14,433 nucleotides of DNA from Chloromonas sp. AAM2. Taxonomy: Eukaryota > Chlorophyta > Chlorophyceae > Chlamydomonadales > Chlamydomonadaceae. The stretch spans positions 1-14,433 of the forward strand of contig QAXH01001508.1 in the NCBI GenBank assembly GCA_004335635.1. Reading direction: 5' to 3'. The position numbers and the translations under genes are program-made. Below, in pieces: positions 8,351 through 14,433 of this stretch. Each line of letters starts with the position of its first letter. The first letter of the stretch is position 1. Below the pieces are notes generated by a model, which saw nothing but the letters and a program-made list of their open reading frames with translations, had not been told where the DNA came from and did no database searches.

Positions 8351-11300
8351 ATGATGGGGTGGGCGGTGAAAAGCTTAGCCATGCGAACGGAGCCAATGAA
8401 AAAGCCACGATTAACTCTGTCACCTGTCCGGTTCAGCAGTCTCTGGTGTGCAAAAGTTTGCAGTATGCCAACACTCGTCGTGTGGGCTCCAGCATTGGTA
8501 ATCTCCCACGTCCTTGTGGCATTGCTTTGGCTTCTTGGCACGTCTTCGCGTCGACGTGACAAGTGTCGCGGCTCAGAAGGACATGGCACTAGATTGCAGT
8601 CAGAATGCAATGCCAATGGCGGGAAAGGTGCATTGCAGGCGAGACGATTGCGGTCGCAAACTGCGCGTCTTCCGACCGTGCCGCCCCCACTGTTGTCCTG
8701 GCACCACATAAGCTTCAGGGTCGCCGGCAGCAGACCGTCCAAGCCTGTGACTCTACTCAGCGACATCAACGGGGAGCTGCGAACGGGAGAACTGCATGCC
8801 TTGCTGGGGCCGTCTGGCAAGTCCACACTTGCATGGCAGCATCGCACTGCTCACAGCCAGTAGGCTTTGGTTCTTTGAGATAATAATTCATGACTGCAAA
8901 AATAGGTACTAGCCATCTAGCTCAGCTCTATCTCAGTTCTAGCTCAGTTCTAGCTCAGCGCGCTGACGGATTTGAAATGTCCTGAAATCTGTCGCCAGCC
9001 CACGACTGACAAGGTTCAGGTGGTCGTTTGATGCCCATGGCACCTCTCGGGTAGTCCACCTTGTCATTCGTTATGCCGGTGCAGGTGCTGGCAAGTCCAC
9101 CCTGCTGGACCTTCTGGCGCACGGACCTCCATGCCGCGCCGCAAGTTCCGATGCCAAGCAAGCTGTGCCGGAAGTGGCAGGCGGCCTGCAAGCGCACGGT
9201 TGTGTGGCCATGTCGAACGCAGAAGTGATCTGGAGGACACCTGGCTGCCCTGGCCCACCGGTTGTCAAACAGCCAACACAGGCAGGCTTTGAGCGTCCGC
9301 CCACCGTGTGTATCATTCCCCAGCACGACTTAATGCTACCTACGCTTACAGTGCGAGAGACGCTGTGGTTCGCCTACCAGATGGTCGCTGCCAGCGCTGG
9401 AAAACCCACAGCTGACGCAGCTCAAAACGTGGATACGATCGTTGGAATGCTGGGCCTGGAGCATCTGAGTGGCATGCAGGTGTCGTGGTGGGCTGGCGGG
9501 CTGAATGTGCATGCGAGGAGCCTGGGTCAAAGGTCATGTGAGCAGCCTTCATGAATGTTAAACGGTCTGTTACACACGCATCCTTCCACGCAATGAATCT
9601 TTGGGTAAACGATCAGCTGCAAGTGCAAATGAGCAGCTGCGGAACGCAATGCAGTGCAGTACTCCCTGTTACTACCAGGTGGCCTCCCTTTTGTATGGGA
9701 CTGTATGCCTGAGCAACCTCCTTACAGGTCGTGAACCTGTTAATCGAAATCATCAAGTTGCAACACCATCAAGACAAGACTGCTCAGCTTGAGTGGCAGC
9801 AACCAGGTGCACACTACCCTTGGCCGCAGGTCGGAGGTTTGGTGCCTGGCGGGGAACTGCTGAGAGGGCTCAGCGGCGGGGAACGGAAGCGCCTTGCAGT
9901 GGCACAGGCTCTCATCCAGGCCCAGGCTGCGGGCAAAGGGAAGTCTGCAGAGCACAGCCGTGGCTCAAACAACGCCAGCGGCACAGCATGGAACACAGGA
10001 CCAGGCAGTCAGGATGGCGTCAGCAGCAACGGTAGCACTGCTGGTGTACAGTTGGAGCCGCACGCTTATGACAGCAGCTTTTCAAGCAGTGGCAGGACCT
10101 CAGCTCAGAGCCCTCTGAAGAGCAACGCGAACCCCAATGAGAGCCACGGCCACAACCCATGGCCAACGGTTGATGGTTCACCAGCGGTCGAACGACGGCA
10201 CGCCACCAGGGGGCCTTCACCTGCCAGCAGCGGTAACAACAGTGCATCCTTGCCTCTGGTTCTGCTCTGTGACGAACCCACCTCAGGTGGGACCGGCTGA
10301 CAGAGGTGGCGTGCCTGGGTGGGCAGTTACGGGCAACTTCTGCATGTGCTGCATTGAATTGGCTGTGTCGAGCCTTCACATTCAAGTCTCCGTGTGTCTA
10401 GAGCCTTCATTGTAATGTTCGTCGTGTCGAATATGTGCTTTCCTCTTGTTCTCTGAATGTGATGTTGTATGCTTGACAAGACCATGGATACTGTAGTGAG
10501 TGGTAACTAATGCAGAGAAGGCCACTAGGCAGCTCACGTGCTGGAACGTCTTTTTCTTCCTCGGTTTGCCTCCAACGCTTTTGCTCATCTGCTTTGGACA
10601 CAGCCACATACACATCACTGATTCACCTACTGCCGGGCACACATACCTGCAGTGTACACATAGATATGATCAATGCAACTGTGCTTGCTGGTGGCATGCA
10701 GGGCCATGAGAGTATGTGTGTGCGTGTGCATGTTCAGGCGGTCATGATGTACATGCTCACACAGGACCCTTCGCATCTTTGTCACACCTTTGCTGATGGC
10801 TGCATGCAGGGCTGGACAGCTCATGTGCCATGTCCGTCATGCAACTACTGCGCCGTCTGGCTTGTCCTCGCCCTGACGTGCCAGTCCCCTCACCAGGCCT
10901 GCCTAGCGCCGTTGCCGGCGTGGCCAGGGCTGCCAGGCAGCAGGGTCAGGAGGCCGGGGGGTGCATGTGGGCTGGGGGAGGTGCGCTGGTGGCGCTACAT
11001 CAGCCCAAGCCGGCTATGTGGGCACTGTTCGATACGGTAAGGAATACAGGGAGTGAAGGTCGAGGGGCAAGGGCAAAGTTCAGCTCAAAAGGCACAAGCC
11101 ACAAGGCAAGGCGTTGCAAGAACACCTTGCAACGCCTTGCTGATGATGTATGTGTTGCGCATGCCAAACGGTCTTGCTGTTGCTGGCTCTGCTGTGCCTG
11201 CCAGGTGTCCGTGCTTGCTGGCGGCCGGCTGCTCTACACCGGCCCATGTGACCAGGCAGTCACATGGCTAACTATGGCCGTTCCTGCATGGGGACCATAC

Positions 11301-13829
11301 GTACCATCAATGCATGGTTCGCTGCCTGAGTTTATCATTGAGGTGGCCTGCTGTGGCCTTGCCTCAAGCCAGCACACTACCAATGCAAACAATCAACAGT
11401 GGGTGAAGTCCCAGCAGAGGCCAGCACCCCAAGCCGCACGCAGCAAGGAGGCAGTTGCCTCTGCCCGGGTGCCGAGCCATGCTCGCCAAATACAAGCAGC
11501 TGCTGATGCTTTCTCTCGGTTGCTGCAATCACGTGGAGTCATGTGGTGGGCAAATATGGCTGAAGAGGCTGGGAATGAAAAATTGAGCGGAAGTCGTGTG
11601 CAGCAACAGTGCGAGCCCACCAGCCCATGCCAAGCGGGCAAGGAACTTGATCACCAGGTGACAAATGTCGGTACAGCATGTCAGCATCAGAACCACAGCA
11701 GAGTGTGTACTGCAACAGCAGGCGAGATTGTCAAGCAACCAACGCTGGCTATGACTTCTGCCCAGCCACGGCAGCTGCGCACCAGCCAGCCCGGAAACAG
11801 CAGCAACAGCGCCAGCAACCGCACCAGCAGGGCCAGCAGCAGCAACAGCCAGCTGATCTATCACTTGGAGCATAGCATGGCTGCCAGTGGCCGAGGAAAT
11901 GCCCACACGTGCATTCAGGTTGTGGCGACCGTTGCAACCAGCGGCGGCGACATTCGCATCCACACCAGCGCGCATCTGACGTGCCACATGGGCGACTCGC
12001 CTGGCGATGCGATCAGGTCTGGTTGCGTTCAATCGCCATGTGTGGGCAGTGGCGCAGCGTTTGCGGCCGGTGTTGCAAACGTTGGAAAGCGGGTTGTGAG
12101 CTGGGTTCAAAACGCACGTGCAGCGGTTCGGATTGCTCGAAGGCACACCGCGCTGCTGTCATGGCGCGAATTGACGCAGCTGCGGCGAGGTGGCCCGGCA
12201 ACGGCCATGAAGGTGTTGCTGTTCTGCTGGGCTGGCTTAACGGTAAGAGCATAGCTCGCTGCCTTATATTACTCGGCATCGTTGATAGCAGGCCTGGCAT
12301 CATCAGGCATTGCCTAACAATATGATTTAGCTTTGACAATATGATTTAGCTTTGAGAAGTAAGATCTATCACAACTCCGAAATAGATCCGTGATCCGCAG
12401 CACTCTCCACAGATCGCATCTTGTTCTTCAAATCCTGAAGATGCGCTGGTAATGTGTGTTGTGGACGGTGTTGTGTGAACTGCGCCTGGCGCAGCTCGGC
12501 CTCGTCTTCTACGGGTTGGACTCGCAAAACGGGTACAATGGCGTGACTCTGCGCAGCTCGGCCTTGTTCATGAGCCTGTCCGTGCTCACGTCTATGCCCT
12601 ACGGTAAGTGGTTTGCGTTGCAGGGACGCAGTCGCTGGATCTCATAACGCGCTTGCCTGCTTTGCCTTGCGGCTGAGGTCTAACCTCTCACGTCTGTGGA
12701 AGAACCTCAATGATCTCGGCGGCGCGCTGCTTCTGAATACGGCCTATACCAGGCTTGGCACCAGTCCACGAGGGTGTAGGCGGACGTTGGCTGACGTTGG
12801 CTCACGCTGAACTGTGATTACGTTGTGTAATGATCTGCAGCGTCTCTCATGGCTCTTAATGCCGACGTGGCGCATACCGCAAGGGAGTCGCGCACACGGT
12901 GGGTCCCTATCGCTCCAAATCACGAATGGGCGAAACGCAACCTGCGACCAAGCTTTGACAGCGCTGGCTGAAAGGCGATGGCGCTCAAGATATGCCGTGC
13001 GATTGGGCTGCAACATAGCAGCCAGCAGGCATTGACGCTCATCAGCAGGCAAGCAGCTCGGAATTGCTACTGTGTGTGGTCGTGCCTACCTGCAGATTGT
13101 ACGGCGTGGTTCCCCATCTCCTCTCAAAGCAGGCTGCCACGCTGCCCCTCCACCTGCTGTGCACGCTGAGCTTCGTCATGACAGCTGCCGGGCTGCAGGG
13201 CCTGGGCCGCCTGCCTGTGGAGGGGGCGAGTGTGCCGGGCTCACTGACTGTACTGAAGCGGCTGGCCGAGATATGCGGGCTGGCGGTGCTGCTTGTGCTG
13301 TGCTCAGCGCAGGTGCGTCCAGTCAGACACGGCAGAGGCTGTATACAGTCTGGCGCTCATGGTTCTAGCCAGAACATTAGCATTGTTAGCAACCAAAACA
13401 AGCGAGTGCTGCAAAGTAAGGTCGTGCTGTAGCCAGAGTTTGCATCGCACAGCAAATATGCCTTCCTGAAAGTGGGCAACCATGGACGTCTTGCATGTAA
13501 CTGTGGGTGGTTGCATGTGAATAAACAAGATTTCATGGGCGATGTTGCCAGTCACTTGCCTGTAGCCCGAAGACATGTTGTGCTTGCGACCACGATTTCC
13601 CTGATCGTCGCTTTTGTCGCCTTGTGTCACTTGAAGTTTGCCTGGCTTGCCTGTGTGTTGCTGTTCAGGTTATGCACCTTGCGGTTGTGTCCTGCCCCTC
13701 CCCTGACACTGCCTTCATGGCCACCACCGTGTGGGCGATTTTGAACATGTTCTTCTCGGGCTTCTTTGTGGACCCCAAGGAGCTCACCCTGTCGTGGCTG
13801 TCACCCGTGCAATACATCTCGGCAATCAG
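8351..13829 (+). CDS. ABCG (WHITE-type) half-transporter, nine exons visible, 3' end off the window
   Basis: Exons: 8351-8816, 9085-9479, 9830-10286 (or from 9728), 10810-11036, 11205-12242, 12495-12603, 12841-12898, 13096-13312, 13669-13829; all joints are in phase, about 1,042 residues. ABCG proteins use ATP to export lipids, hormones or xenobiotics. The nucleotide-binding domain precedes the membrane domain, as in ABCG. Motifs: Walker A GPSGAGKST (153-161, split by a GC-AG intron); Q-loop PQHD with LMLPTLTVRETL (Gln235); signature LSGGE (301-305); Walker B LVLLCDEP (Asp435, Glu436); D-loop GLDS; H-loop ALHQP (His503). Next come LLYTGP, EFIIEV, a linker of about 260 residues, SWRELTQLRR and helices 1-5 (LGLVFYGL, ARESRTRLYGVVP, ILNMFFSGFFVDP, WLSPVQYISAI). 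About 110 extra residues lie between signature and Walker B. A hydrophobic stretch near residues 39-63 may be a signal anchor; the ATG at 8351 is the likeliest start. Helix 6 and the stop are missing; substrate unknown. Confidence 0.88.
8817..9084 (+). other. GC-AG intron inside the Walker A codons
   Basis: Exon 1 ends GGGCCGTCTG and the intron opens with GCAAGT, the consensus of GC-type donors. It closes with CCGGTGCAG, and exon 2 begins GTGCTGGCAAGTCC. This joint rebuilds GPSGAGKSTLLDLLA exactly. Reading through instead gives GPSGKSTL, lacking two P-loop residues, and a stop at 8861. No GT donor nearby gives an in-phase P-loop. The first intron bases repeat the exon 2 sequence CTGGCAAGTCCAC. 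Confidence 0.85.
8917..8958. repeat. 11-bp tandem repeat in ABCG intron 1
   Basis: Nearly four head-to-tail copies of CTAGCTCAGTT (8917, 8928, 8939, 8950), with one or two substitutions in the first two copies. It lies within the GC-AG intron. Confidence 0.9.
10287..10809 (+). other. ABCG intron 3 (523 bp)
   Basis: This is the longest complete intron of the gene. Donor TCAG/GTGGGA and acceptor CATGCAG/GGCTGG join DEPTSG to GLDS in phase 1. Without splicing, the frame stops at 10300, just after DEPTSG. It contains a TGTAA at 10411-10415 and a GT-rich stretch near 10712-10731; I see no gene inside. Confidence 0.8.
11037..11204 (+). other. ABCG intron 4, 168 bp, stop-free and a multiple of three
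   Basis: The donor is ACG/GTAAGG and the acceptor GCCAG/GTGTCC. Removing it joins LFDT to VSVLAGGRLLYTGP, the normal ABCG order after the H-loop. The intron has 56 codons with no stop in the reading frame, so retention would give a full-length variant with a Cys-rich insert. It contains a perfect 15-bp hairpin. Confidence 0.8.
11106..11140 (+). repeat. Perfect 15-bp inverted repeat (hairpin), 5-base loop
   Basis: The left arm GCAAGGCGTTGCAAG (11106-11120) and right arm CTTGCAACGCCTTGC (11126-11140) are exact reverse complements around the loop AACAC. A G-U pair could extend the stem by one. The hairpin sits in the middle of ABCG intron 4. Confidence 0.95.
12317..12354. repeat. Perfect 19-bp tandem duplication in ABCG intron 5
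   Basis: ACAATATGATTTAGCTTTG occurs twice in direct succession (12317-12335 and 12336-12354) with no mismatch. It lies in the 252-bp intron between exons 5 and 6. Confidence 0.95.
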
Positions 13830-13854
13830 GTAAGCTTATGCAAAATCTACTTGC

Positions 13855-14240
13855 CAACGAATAAAAAAACAGAAGTTTGCCAGGTCTGGAACAATTCTGG
13901 GACTGACGCTGGAACCAGTGTGTGTCAGCAAAAACACATTCTGGGACAACTCGTGGCTGGTGCATTGGAACTCAACCTCAACTCAAGCAAGCTTGAAAGT
14001 GTCGGTGCGATGCAGATGCAGGATGCTCAAAACACAGATTTCCACATTTTGGAACTGTTATGCAAGTTTGGAACTGTTATGCAAGCTTTACTTTGTGACA
14101 GTCCTGGGAGTGTCACCCACAACCCGAAGTAGACAGAACACAGCACCCCCAAACCAGGTCCACTGCAAGTCACATCACACATAACCGAGTGCACGCAAGA
14201 ATTGTCCCAGAACTGGCAAACTTCCTTTTTTATCTCGTTG
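13855..14240. mobile_element. MITE-like element with imperfect ~44-bp terminal inverted repeats
   Basis: The left end (13855-13898) reads CAACGAATAAAAAAACAGAA, then GTTTGCCAGGTCTGGAACAA, then TTCT. The reverse complement of the right end (14198-14240) reads CAACGAGATAAAAAAGGAAG, then TTTGCCAGTTCTGGGACAAT, then TCT. About 38 of 45 aligned positions agree. The 386-bp span has no coding potential, as expected of a non-autonomous DNA transposon. I cannot find a clear target-site duplication, so the exact ends are uncertain. Confidence 0.6.
14048..14085. repeat. Perfect 19-bp tandem duplication
   Basis: TTTGGAACTGTTATGCAAG is present twice in direct succession (14048-14066, 14067-14085), inside the MITE-like element in intron 9. 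Confidence 0.95.
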
Positions 14241-14370
14241 CACAGCAAGTCGTTTGCTAGTCGTAGTCAACAGTCTGCAGATTGGCATGTGAAAGCCAAT
14301 CCCGGAGCTCATGTATTTGTCTGCTGAGTGCGGGCAAGAAGACGGCCCTGCTCCATTGATAACAGTAAAT

Positions 14371-14376
<6 letters not shown>

Positions 14377-14433
<57 letters not shown>
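14377..14433. repeat. (AT)n microsatellite at the window end
   Basis: This is an uninterrupted AT run of about 28 units, preceded by ACACAC. It reaches the last base, so its true length is unknown, and it probably ended the assembly. Confidence 0.95.

Larger units (their letters stand above)
13830..14433 (+). other. Start of ABCG intron 9 (acceptor not in window)
   Basis: Exon 9 ends ATCAG/GTAAGC after the sequence SPVQYISAI, where an ABCG protein should continue into its last extracellular loop and sixth helix. I find no later stretch that gives this continuation, so the remaining 604 bases appear intronic. They hold an element with inverted repeats, a 19-bp duplication and a terminal (AT)n run. 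Confidence 0.65.

Noticed and set aside
8071..8847. 258-residue open frame on the minus strand
   Set aside because: It overlaps ABCG exon 1 and the spacer, with no motif or splice logic; taken as a shadow.
8351..8863. ABCG exon 1 as a stand-alone protein with a defective P-loop (pseudogene)
   Set aside because: The GC-AG joint restores a perfect Walker A and all later motifs are intact, so splicing explains it better than decay.

Overview
The window looks like nuclear DNA of a chlorophycean green alga (Chlamydomonadales-like). Coding is broken into many short exons separated by 170-520 bp introns with GT-AG or GC-AG borders. The spliced proteins carry long low-complexity insertions and Gln/Ala/Ser runs. 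TGTAA, the algal poly(A) signal, lies downstream of one gene, and microsatellites and minisatellites are common. The organism is inferred from these traits, not from a database match. Both ends of the window sit in repeats (a 56-bp minisatellite at the left, an (AT)n run at the right), so it is probably one short assembled contig.

Layout. (1) Positions 107-1257, minus strand: the 5' part of a gene whose two visible exons join in phase. It has a polyGln N-terminal region followed by what looks like an S4-type RNA-binding fold; its 3' part lies off the left end. (2) Positions 1258-3435: about 2.2 kb of intergenic DNA between divergent genes, with two inverted copies of a dispersed repeat, a purine-rich tract and a CTG-type run. 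(3) Positions 3436-7775, plus strand: an apparently complete eight-exon gene for an amino acid/auxin permease (AAAP, Aa_trans) transporter of about 649 residues, with a roughly 250-residue low-complexity loop. (4) Positions 7776-8350: short spacer with two TGTAA signals. (5) Positions 8351-13829 and beyond, plus strand: nine exons of an ABCG (WHITE-type) half-transporter, nucleotide-binding domain first, about 1,042 residues visible. The final membrane segment is off the right end. (6) Positions 13830-14433: the start of the next intron, with a degenerate element bearing inverted repeats, then (AT)n.

The two transporters are in the same orientation about 575 bp apart, but nothing in the sequence ties them to one pathway. 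I do not see a new multi-gene system. The notable points concern gene architecture: a GC-AG intron that cuts the Walker A motif and carries a 13-bp direct repeat at its borders; large insertions inside conserved transporter domains; a stop-free intron of length 3n with a perfect 15-bp hairpin; a minisatellite that duplicates an exon/intron junction; and repeated small tandem duplications inside introns. All gene models were spliced by eye from family motifs, reading phase and splice consensus.
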